A program made the translations under genes and the position numbers. From positions 62,001 through 126,000 of the forward strand of contig NZ_BPRC01000012.1 of the NCBI RefSeq assembly GCF_022179725.1: DNA of 64,000 nt. The letters are read 5' to 3'. Numbering within the stretch: position 1 is the stretch's first letter; each line of letters opens with the position of its first letter. The notes beneath the pieces were generated by a model. That model was not told the origin of the DNA, searched no databases, and saw nothing but the letters and a program-made list of their open reading frames with translations. Below, piece after piece: positions 25,676 to 32,511 of this stretch. The DNA is from Methylorubrum aminovorans. GTDB lineage: Bacteria > Pseudomonadota > Alphaproteobacteria > Rhizobiales > Beijerinckiaceae.

Positions 25676-27001
25676 TCAGCTCCGAGCGTAGACTTCCTCG
25701 ACGTAGCCGTCGCGCATCCAGAACAGGTTGCGACTCAAACGCCGATAGCCGCCGTCGCGCGCCACGAGTTGGGGGACGATAACCTGCCGAAACTCATCCG
25801 TGTTCGGTGCTGCTGCTTCCTGATTGATCGAATAGAACAGGGGAGCGATCGTTCGAATACGGGAAAGGTACATGGCCGCCGTCTCCGGAGGCATCTCGGG
25901 GAGGGAATCCTGGTTGATCACCAGATCGTAACGCTCGTCCCGTTCGATCTCCCACCACGGCAGGACACGGATCGCGGCCTCTGGCTCCCCGGCCAGAGAC
26001 AGGTCGAGGCCTGCCTTGAGCAGAAACCAGCCCTGTAGAACGTTGGTGAAGGGCAGATCGAGGATCGTGTAGCGCCGGTCGGGGCGGCGCAGGAACCATG
26101 CGAGACCGCCGAAACCGCCGCCGATCTCGACGATGCGGTCAACCACGCCGATCTGCCCGATTCGCCACGCGGCGTAGGCGTGGCTGAAGGCGTGCTCGGG
26201 CAGGATGCCGGCGCCGAAATGCACACCGAACGGCGCGCCGACCTCGGGGAAGGTCAGGGGGAAGCCGAGTTCGGCTTCGAGGCGTGCCGGCTCCGGGTAA
26301 ACGGCGGGAGAACCGTTGAGGGAAGCGGCGAAATCGCCCTGCTCCGGCGAGCGGACGGGGACGAGGCCGAGGGCTTCGGAGAGCCGCAGCATCCGGTCGC
26401 ACCAGCTTGCGGAAAAGGGCGCCGGAGCGTGACGGGCCAGGGTCGCCATCGTGCGTCCCATCGCGATGCCGTGGGAGAGATGGGACTGGAACAGGTTGTT
26501 CAATTGGTCGGCGAGCGCGGCAGCATCGCCGCTCCGGAGCGCGTGATGGAAGGCGGAGAAGCCCTGTGTTCGGGCTGCCCACATACCGGCGCTGTCGGCT
26601 TGAATGGGCGACCGTTCGGCACCGGAGCGCCAAGCGGCGATGAGCCGGCGCGCGATCACCTCATCCTCGGGGCCGGGGCGGGGCGGAGCGAAGGCGATCT
26701 CCGGCAGATCCGGCCAGGCGCGGTAGGGATAGCGATAGGTCCACAGCCCGGCGATCCCGCCGCCGAGTTCACCGCTTGCGGACGGTACGCGGTAGGGGCG
26801 GCCCTCGCGGCGGCCGAAGAGGCGGTAATGCTCTTCCGCGGAGGCGATGTGGCCGGCCTCGATCGCCATCGCCACGTCGGCATTCAGATCGAGATAGGCC
26901 TCGGCGGCAAAATCGGGGGGGAGCGGGTCGGGGTGCCGTCTTCCGGGCCCACCCCTCAACCATCTCAAGCCGGCACCCAAGCCCGGGAGGCGGTTTGCCA
27001 T
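25676..27001 (-). CDS. Putative sugar O-methyltransferase with N-terminal DNADV-type repeat
   Basis: 441 residues from the ATG at 27001 (GAGG about 9 bases upstream); a TTG five codons earlier is possible. The C-terminal two thirds are like the putative sugar O-methyltransferases: the SAM loop VDRIVEIGGGFGGLAWFLRR, then YTILDLPFTNVLQGWFL, and DLVINQDSLPEM. The N-terminus (about 30-75) carries one copy of a module, FAAEAYLDLNADVAMA...HYRLFGRREGRPYR, that recurs six times in the giant protein at 44604. The gene interrupts the conserved rpsA-sppA neighbourhood, so it may be an insertion. Role in glycan modification is inferred. Confidence 0.72.
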   Translation of the reverse strand: MANRLPGLGAGLRWLRGGPGRRHPDPLPPDFAAEAYLDLNADVAMAIEAGHIASAEEHYRLFGRREGRPYRVPSASGELGGGIAGLWTYRYPYRAWPDLPEIAFAPPRPGPEDEVIARRLIAAWRSGAERSPIQADSAGMWAARTQGFSAFHHALRSGDAAALADQLNNLFQSHLSHGIAMGRTMATLARHAPAPFSASWCDRMLRLSEALGLVPVRSPEQGDFAASLNGSPAVYPEPARLEAELGFPLTFPEVGAPFGVHFGAGILPEHAFSHAYAAWRIGQIGVVDRIVEIGGGFGGLAWFLRRPDRRYTILDLPFTNVLQGWFLLKAGLDLSLAGEPEAAIRVLPWWEIERDERYDLVINQDSLPEMPPETAAMYLSRIRTIAPLFYSINQEAAAPNTDEFRQVIVPQLVARDGGYRRLSRNLFWMRDGYVEEVYARS

Positions 27002-27037
27002 CGCGCTTCGCCTCAAGACGCTTCGAACAATCGGAAT

Positions 27038-27070
27038 TAAAAAAAGTTCGGGGCCGGCAGAGCCGGCCCC
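27038..27070 (-). terminator. Intrinsic terminator of rpsA
   Basis: Perfect hairpin GGGGCCGGC-aga-GCCGGCCCC (27050-27070 on the plus strand) followed, on the minus strand, by a T-rich run (27045-27039). It begins 29 bases after the rpsA stop. Confidence 0.88.
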
Positions 27071-27098
27071 GAGGCATTATGGACAGGCGAGGCGAGTC

Positions 27099-28808
27099 TT
27101 ACTCGTCGTCGCCCTTCTTCTTGTTGAAGGCGGCACCCAGGATGTCGCCGAGCGAGGCACCGGAATCGGCCGAGCCGAACTGGGCCATCGCTTCCTTTTC
27201 CTCGGCGACTTCCAGCGCCTTGATCGAGACCTGCACGCGGCGGGCCTTGCGATCGAACTGGATGACGCGGGCATCGAACTTCTCGCCGGCGGCGAAACGC
27301 TCGGGACGCTGGTCACCGCGGTCACGAGCGAGTTCGGCGCGGCGGATGAAGGTCTGCATGTCGGTGTCGACGAGCTTCACCTCCAGGCCCGAATCCTTCA
27401 CCTCGACGACCTCGCAGGTGACGACCTGACCCTTCTTGATCTCACCGGCTTCCGCGAAGGGATCGCCGCCGAGCTGCTTCACGCCGAGCGAGATGCGCTC
27501 CTTCTCGACATCGACGTCGAGAACCTGGGCGCGGACCATGTCGCCCTTCTTGAACTCTTCGATGACCTGCTCGCCGGGACGGTTCCAGTCCAGATCCGAC
27601 AGGTGGACCATGCCGTCGACATCGCCCTCGAGGCCGATGAACAGGCCGAACTCGGTCTTGTTCTTGACCTCGCCCTCGACCTCGGAGCCGACCGGGTGCT
27701 TCTCGGCGAAGGCTTCCCAGGGGTTCTGCAGGGTCTGCTTGAGGCCGAGCGAGATGCGGCGCTTGACCGAATCGACCTCCAGGATCTGCACCTCGACCTC
27801 CTGGGAGGTGGAGACGATCTTGCCCGGATGGACGTTCTTCTTGGTCCAGCTCATCTCGGAGACGTGGATCAGGCCCTCGATCCCCGGCTCCAGCTCCACG
27901 AAGGCGCCGTAATCGGTGATGTTGGTCACGCGGCCCTTGAGCTTGGCGCCCTCGGGGTAGCGGGCGGCGATGCCCTCCCACGGATCGGCCAGGAGCTGCT
28001 TGATGCCGAGCGAGATGCGGTGCGTCTCGTGGTTGATCTTGATGATCTTGACCTTCACCGTCTGGCCGATGGTCACGACCTCGGACGGGTGGTTCACGCG
28101 GCGCCACGCCATGTCGGTGACGTGCAGCAGGCCGTCGATGCCGCCGAGATCGACGAAGGCGCCGTACTCGGTGATGTTCTTGACGACGCCGTCGATGACC
28201 TGACCTTCCTCAAGGTTGGCCACCAGCTCCGAGCGCTGCTCGGCGCGGCTCTCTTCGAGCACGGTGCGGCGCGACACGACGATGTTGCCGCGGCGGCGAT
28301 CCATCTTGAGGATCTGGAACGGCTGGGGCGTGCCGAGCAGAGGAGTCACATCGCGCACCGGGCGGATGTCGACCTGCGAGCGCGGCAGGAACGCCACGGC
28401 TCCGTCGAGATCGACGGTGTAGCCACCCTTGACCTGGTTGAAGATCGTGCCGGTGACGCGCTCGTTGGCTTCAAAAGCCTTCTCGAGCTTGACCCACGAT
28501 TCCTCGCGGCGCGCCTTGTCGCGCGAGATAACGGCCTCGCCCAGCGCGTTCTCGATGCGGTCGACGTAGACTTCGACCTCATCGCCGACCTTGAGCTCGC
28601 CCTCGCGGCCCGGGCCGGTGAATTCCTTGAGGGGGACACGCCCCTCGGTCTTGGCACCGATATCGATGACGGCGACATCCTTCTCGATGCCGACGACGGT
28701 ACCCTTGACGACCGAACCCTCGGTGATCTCGTGCTGGAGGAAAGATTCCTCGAGCAGGGCCGCGAAATCCTCGCGGGCCGCGGAGCTTGCGTTCAGACCA
28801 GCAGACAT
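27099..28808 (-). CDS. rpsA: 30S ribosomal protein S1
   Basis: 569 residues with six S1 RNA-binding domains, as expected for the alphaproteobacterial protein. Repeats begin at about 35 (EGSVVKGTVVGIEKDVAVIDIG), 120, 205 (GQVIDGVVKNITEYGAFVDLGGIDGLLHVTDMAW), 290 (LKGRVTNITDYGAFVELEPGIEGLIHVSEMSW), 377 and 463. It helps mRNA binding on the 30S subunit. A strong terminator follows. cmk, which often precedes rpsA in related genomes, is not upstream; rlmB is. Confidence 0.97.
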   Translation of the reverse strand: MSAGLNASSAAREDFAALLEESFLQHEITEGSVVKGTVVGIEKDVAVIDIGAKTEGRVPLKEFTGPGREGELKVGDEVEVYVDRIENALGEAVISRDKARREESWVKLEKAFEANERVTGTIFNQVKGGYTVDLDGAVAFLPRSQVDIRPVRDVTPLLGTPQPFQILKMDRRRGNIVVSRRTVLEESRAEQRSELVANLEEGQVIDGVVKNITEYGAFVDLGGIDGLLHVTDMAWRRVNHPSEVVTIGQTVKVKIIKINHETHRISLGIKQLLADPWEGIAARYPEGAKLKGRVTNITDYGAFVELEPGIEGLIHVSEMSWTKKNVHPGKIVSTSQEVEVQILEVDSVKRRISLGLKQTLQNPWEAFAEKHPVGSEVEGEVKNKTEFGLFIGLEGDVDGMVHLSDLDWNRPGEQVIEEFKKGDMVRAQVLDVDVEKERISLGVKQLGGDPFAEAGEIKKGQVVTCEVVEVKDSGLEVKLVDTDMQTFIRRAELARDRGDQRPERFAAGEKFDARVIQFDRKARRVQVSIKALEVAEEKEAMAQFGSADSGASLGDILGAAFNKKKGDDE

Positions 28809-29120
28809 TCTTTCTCCTGAATGGCCTCATTTCGTGAGGCCGCGCCGGCGGCTCGTGTTGCGAAATGCCCCCGTCACCGCCGCCCGCCGGATGGACGATC
28901 CGGCCGGGCTCGCCTCCTCTCGGAGGGCCGACGCATGCTGTAAGCGATGGTCGAGGGCCGATCTCCCCGGCGATGCGGCCGCCGGGCACGAGACCCGGAT
29001 CATGACGATACCGATGAGGAAATCGGTGCGAGCGATACCGGATCCGCGTCGCCGACGCAACGCCTTGCGCGGGTTGATGATCGGCCGGCCGGCGGCGCCC
29101 TGGCGCGACGGCGCCGGCTC
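28809..29120. other. rpsA upstream region
   Basis: 312 bases with no supportable gene between rlmB and rpsA. GAGAAAG lies just before the rpsA ATG as its ribosome site. The rpsA promoter and any autoregulatory leader must be here, but I see no distinctive structure. Confidence 0.4.
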
Positions 29121-29930
29121 TCAGTCCGTGGGGCCGTCCGGACGGGTGAGGGCGTAGAGCGTGATCGCCGCCGCATTCGAGACGTTGAGACTTCGGATGG
29201 CACCCGTCGCGTCGATGCGCACCAGCAGGTCGCAGCACTCGGTGGTGCGCTGGCGCAGGCCCTTGCCCTCGGCGCCGAGCACGAGCACGGCCGGCCGTCG
29301 CGGACCGACAGCATCGAGCGAGGTTCCGGCATCCGAATCGAGTCCGATCCGGGTGAAGCCGCGCTCTCCGAGCGTGATCAGCGCCTCGGCAAGATTGCGC
29401 ACGATCACCAGCGGCACGTGTTCGAGGCCGCCCGAGGCGGATTTCGCCAGGACGCCGGTGGCATTCGGCGAGTGGCGGGCCGTGGTGACGATTGCGGTCA
29501 CGCCGAAGGCTGCCGCCGTGCGGACGATGGCGCCGACATTGTGCGGATCGGTGATCTGGTCGAGGGCGAGCAGAAGCGCGTCGTCCGGCATCGCGTCGAG
29601 TTCGGGCGCGGCGAGCGGCTCGGCTTCGGCGTAGAGGCCCTGATGCACCGCGTCCGGTCCGAGCAGCTTGTCGATCGCGCTCGGGCGGACGATCTCGGGC
29701 TCGATCGGCAGCGTCACCCCGGCCTCGTTGAGGCGTGCCAACGCGTTCTCGGTGGCGAGCAGCCGGTGGAAGTGGCGGCCGGCATTGCTGAGCGCCTGCG
29801 ACACCGGATGCCAGCCGTAGAGCACGACATGGTCCCTCCCCTCACGGGCCGTTGGTCCCGGCGGATGCTGCGTTCGCGGGCGGGGCCGGAAGCCGTAAGG
29901 CTTGGCCGGGCGGTCGCGCGGCGGGGTCAT
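29121..29930 (-). CDS. rlmB: TrmH/RlmB family 23S rRNA ribose methyltransferase
   Basis: 269 residues from the ATG at 29930; a longer frame to 30017 runs towards tRNA-Glu and is not needed. A basic N-terminal tail precedes a substrate-binding domain beginning VVLYGWHPVSQALS. The SPOUT fold has its three motifs: DQITDPHNVGAIVRTAAAFG, VLVLGAEGKGLR and SLNVSNAAAITLY, the knotted SAM site. It probably 2'-O-methylates G2251 of 23S rRNA; other TrmH-type targets cannot be excluded. Confidence 0.9.
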   Translation of the reverse strand: MTPPRDRPAKPYGFRPRPRTQHPPGPTAREGRDHVVLYGWHPVSQALSNAGRHFHRLLATENALARLNEAGVTLPIEPEIVRPSAIDKLLGPDAVHQGLYAEAEPLAAPELDAMPDDALLLALDQITDPHNVGAIVRTAAAFGVTAIVTTARHSPNATGVLAKSASGGLEHVPLVIVRNLAEALITLGERGFTRIGLDSDAGTSLDAVGPRRPAVLVLGAEGKGLRQRTTECCDLLVRIDATGAIRSLNVSNAAAITLYALTRPDGPTD

Positions 29931-30075
29931 GGGCGGATCTTTCGCGGCAGGTAAGGGGCGGCGTGTCTCGCGTCCGAGAAGCCGATGCGACCGCCTCGCG
30001 TCAAGCGGCGGAATCATGCGGCAAGACCGTTGCCGTCGGCGGAGAACCCGACTATAGACCGGGCGCCGTCGGACA

Positions 30076-30150
30076 GCGCCCTTCGTCTATCGGTTAGGAC
30101 GTCAGCCTTTCACGCTGAAAAGGCGGGTTCGATTCCCGCAGGGCGCGCCA
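30076..30150 (+). tRNA. tRNA-Glu (TTC)
   Basis: 75 bases with a full cloverleaf: acceptor GCGCCCT/AGGGCGC, anticodon stem TCAGC/GCTGA, loop CTTTCAC with anticodon TTC, T arm GCGGG-TTCGATT-CCCGC, discriminator G and encoded CCA. A Tn7-like element begins 8-13 bases after the CCA, so this gene is the probable attachment site. It is divergent from rlmB. Confidence 0.95.
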
Positions 30151-30171
30151 CGCGCATTGTCTGTTATCGAG

Positions 30172-30500
30172 CCAATATAATTCCGACTCGATGCCAATAT
30201 AACAGCGACTCGGCTTCCAGGATAAGACAGACTCGATCTCCGCGATAAGAGCGTCGCGGCCTTCAGGATAGGACCGACTCTGTTTCCAGGATAAGAGCGT
30301 CGCGGCTTCCAGGATAGAAGCGACTCGATACGAGCGACGCCGTAGGCCAGGGCGGGGTACCAGCTCCAGGATAAGAAAGACTCGGTCGGGGCCATAACTC
30401 AGGCCAGGACCGGGGCGTTTCCAGAATAAGAGCGTCTCGCTCGTCGCCGATGCCTTCCGTGTGATGCACGGCGCCAGTTCCAGGATAAGAGCGACTCGAT
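30172..30500 (+). repeat. tnsA-proximal transposon end: ten TnsB-type binding repeats
   Basis: Consensus CCAGGATAAGAGCGACTCG with variants. Copies start at about 30172, 30194, 30217, 30240, 30263, 30286, 30309, 30366, 30421 and 30480. The first seven follow each other every 22-23 bases (two helical turns); the last three are 55-59 bases apart. The two outermost have CCAATATAA in place of CCAGGATAA. Direct orientation throughout, and inverted relative to the other end. Tn7 has four overlapping sites at its corresponding right end, so this is an unusually long array. Confidence 0.88.
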
Positions 30501-30522
30501 CAATCGACACACGGCCGAGCCA

Positions 30523-30843
30523 TCACCGACCATCCCGTTGGTCGACATGGGTCTCCGCCGTCACCGCCGCCTCCATCGCCTGCCAAGCTTTGAGCACAGC
30601 CGGAGCCGTCCTGAGAAAGGCCAACCCGGCCTGCGACAAATCGCCAGATCTGCGGACGCGGATCACGAAGAATGGGGGGCTTTTGAGCGCCGCTTCGACC
30701 CGGTCGATAGCCTCTTTCACGACGGCTGAACTCACCCCGCGGGAGGCTGCAGTCCGGCCCAGCGCACCCCGGCCTTTGCGGTTCGCCTCGTCGGCCGCCT
30801 GCCACGCGGTGGCGATATCCAGGATCGAAGGTCGGGCGGTCAT
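30523..30843 (-). CDS. Small LysR-like winged-helix DNA-binding protein
   Basis: 106 residues from the ATG at 30843; a frame continuing to 30897 enters the operator-like palindromes. The sequence follows the LysR N-terminal fold: helix-turn-helix GRTAASRGVSSAVVKEAIDRVEAAL (about 28-52), wing PPFFVIRVRRSGDLSQAGLAFLRTA (about 55-79) and a long helix (APAVLKAWQAMEAAVTAE). There is no effector-binding domain, so it is a stand-alone DNA binder. Six palindromes of the LysR type (TTGGC-N5-GCCAA) lie just upstream, suggesting self-regulation. It lies inside the Tn7-like element between its end repeats and tnsA. Its role in transposition control is inferred. Confidence 0.6.
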   Translation of the reverse strand: MTARPSILDIATAWQAADEANRKGRGALGRTAASRGVSSAVVKEAIDRVEAALKSPPFFVIRVRRSGDLSQAGLAFLRTAPAVLKAWQAMEAAVTAETHVDQRDGR

Positions 30844-30863
30844 ACCGCGAGTGTGACGGGAAA

Positions 30864-31108
30864 TTCTTGGCGAAACGCCAACGGCCGTTTCGGTCACCTT
30901 CTTGGCTGATGGCCAACAAACTCAAAACGCCTCGCGACCCTTTCTTGGCTACCAGCCAAGAAACTTCTTCCGCGTTCGACGGGACTTTGTTGGCTATCGG
31001 CCAACAAAGAAGTTGGGCTTACCCGCCTTGGGCGTGGAGTTTGTTGGCCGGTAGCCAACAAAGCTCCCAGGGGCCATCAACAGGTTTGTTGGCTGTTGGC
31101 CAACAAAC
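30864..31108. repeat. Array of six inverted repeats TTTGTTGGC-N5-GCCAACAAA
   Basis: Six palindromes centred at about 30874, 30910, 30952, 30997, 31051 and 31096 (spacing 36-54 bases). The three best are perfect 9-10 base arms around a 5-base centre: 30985-31009, 31040-31062 and 31084-31108. The copy at 30941-30963 is a perfect 10-3-10 variant with TTTCTTGGCT arms, and the copy at 30867-30881 has the short core TTGGCG-AAA-CGCCAA. The array abuts the start of the small winged-helix gene (30843) and lies upstream of tnsA, so it most likely is an operator cluster. Arms differ between copies while pairing is kept, which indicates selection for the palindrome. Confidence 0.8.
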
Positions 31109-31772
31109 TCGTTCCGCTTTTGGACGGGAACCATTACGATAGGCAACTTCCAAAAACCGCGGGCTCAAGGGTCGGGAGCGTCGCCTTTTCAGGCGCGCAA
31201 AACCCTTGCCTGAAAGCATGCAAGCCTGGTCGGCCGTCGGCCTTCGAGCCCGCGTTTCGGGGGTTCGTGACGTCGACGTTGAGACCCCGAAAAGCCGCGT
31301 CTCGCGGGCCTGCCAGCGGCATGCCCAGACGTGCCCTGACCGGTCCGACAGACCTGTCGAACGGGGGCTAAATCCCCGGCCCGACTCGCCGATCGCCGGC
31401 GCCGAGGGGCTAGCCGAGCCGATCAAATCGAGGCACGGTCGTGGATATACGGCGACTAACGACGGGGGTCGGGCACGATGTAGCGACGAGGTATCCCACA
31501 AACGAAAACCCGCGACCGGTCAGGTCGCGGGCTCGCCAGGTTGAAGTCCTCTCAAGGCCCGTGGTCATTCCCTGAACAAGACTACCAGGGGCCTCAACCG
31601 GGGGGATTTCATCTGAGGCGGCGACGAGATGTCGCCAGCGCTGCGATCCTGCCACCGCGGGCTCGCCCGCGCAAGCGCGCCTCTGCGCCCCGACCCGGCG
31701 GCCCGACTGACCGTTCCGCGACCTGACTTGGCTTCGGCCGGCGCACTGCGTCCGGCGACGGAGGGCGTGCGC
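31109..31772. other. Element-internal leader before tnsA with a hairpin
   Basis: About 660 bases without a gene I can support. The notable structure is a perfect 9-bp hairpin at 31509-31531 (CCCGCGACC-ggtca-GGTCGCGGG), flanked on its left by AAAA, so on the minus strand it reads as a terminator with TTTT. It could block transcription entering from the right or act as a leader structure for tnsA. Promoters of tnsA must lie in this stretch. Confidence 0.45.
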
Positions 31773-32504
31773 GTGTTCGAGATCGACAGCGACATCCTGC
31801 AGATGCGCGTGACCGCGCGGATCGTCGAAGACCCCCGCGGCGGGCCGATCCGCCGCATCATCAACGGGCGGCACCATAAGCCCACGGGCCGGTACGCCTC
31901 GACGAAGGCCCGGCGCTCCCTCCCGTGGGAGGACATCCGCGAGCTGCGCTACTTCTACCATTGCGAGGTAGACAGCCGGGTCCTCACGTACCTCGCGCAG
32001 CCCCACCGGATCGAGATCCTGGTCGGGCGACCGCGCCCGCTCGTCTATTTCCCCGACATCCGCCGCGACCTAGCGGACGGCGCGGTCGAGATCCGCGAGG
32101 TCAAGAGGCTCTACGACCCGGAGAGCGACCCCGATTACGACCTGAAGCTCGGCCTTGCCCGCGAGGTCTACCGCGGGCTCGGGTGGTCGTTCGACATCGT
32201 CGAGGCCGCGACCATCGAACATCCGGTCACGCTCCGGACCGTCGAGGAGATCCAGCGGAACCGGGACCTGCGGATCACCGCGCACCATGTCTTCGCGGCC
32301 CTCGACGTCACGCGGGCCAATGGCGGCGCGGCTCCCTTGGCCATGGTCGCTGATGCCCTCGGCGGTGGCCTCGTGGGCGAGGCCCTCGTGCACGCCCTGG
32401 TCGTCCGCCGGTACCTGTCCGTGGACATCACCAAGCGCCTCGGCCCCTCCGCCCTCGTGGCCGCCGTCGAGGGCAGCCTCGACGCGCCCCGTCCCCGGGC
32501 CTGA
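31773..32504 (+). CDS. tnsA: TnsA-like transposase endonuclease subunit
   Basis: 243 residues from a GTG at 31773 placed 8 bases after GGAGG; an ATG at 31629 would add 48 Arg/Pro-rich residues. TnsA cuts the non-transferred (5') strands at the transposon ends. The restriction-endonuclease-like core is visible: HCEVDSRVLTYLAQPHRIEI, then YFPDIRRDLADGAVEIREVKRL, giving the E...D...E-x-K catalytic set. A C-terminal helical domain, the region that contacts TnsC in Tn7, follows. The tnsB start is 7 bases downstream. Confidence 0.82.
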   Translation: MFEIDSDILQMRVTARIVEDPRGGPIRRIINGRHHKPTGRYASTKARRSLPWEDIRELRYFYHCEVDSRVLTYLAQPHRIEILVGRPRPLVYFPDIRRDLADGAVEIREVKRLYDPESDPDYDLKLGLAREVYRGLGWSFDIVEAATIEHPVTLRTVEEIQRNRDLRITAHHVFAALDVTRANGGAAPLAMVADALGGGLVGEALVHALVVRRYLSVDITKRLGPSALVAAVEGSLDAPRPRA

Positions 32505-32511
32505 GGCTGCC

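Noticed and set aside
28827..29060. Small gene between rlmB and rpsA
   Set aside because: The possible 77-codon frame has no ribosome site, motif or plausible composition.
30172..30500. CRISPR array
   Set aside because: Repeats are directly abutting at 22-23 bp with no spacers, are diverged and recur inverted at the far end of the element, so they are transposon-end binding sites.
30864..31108. CRISPR array or plasmid-type iterons
   Set aside because: Each unit is a palindrome with variable arms and the spacers are only 12-30 bases. There is no cas or rep gene. An operator cluster next to a winged-helix gene fits better.
32155..32511. tnsB starting at the earlier in-frame codon at 32155
   Set aside because: This would overlap tnsA by 350 bases with an Arg/Ser/Pro-rich tail; the ATG at 32512 with GAGG upstream fits.
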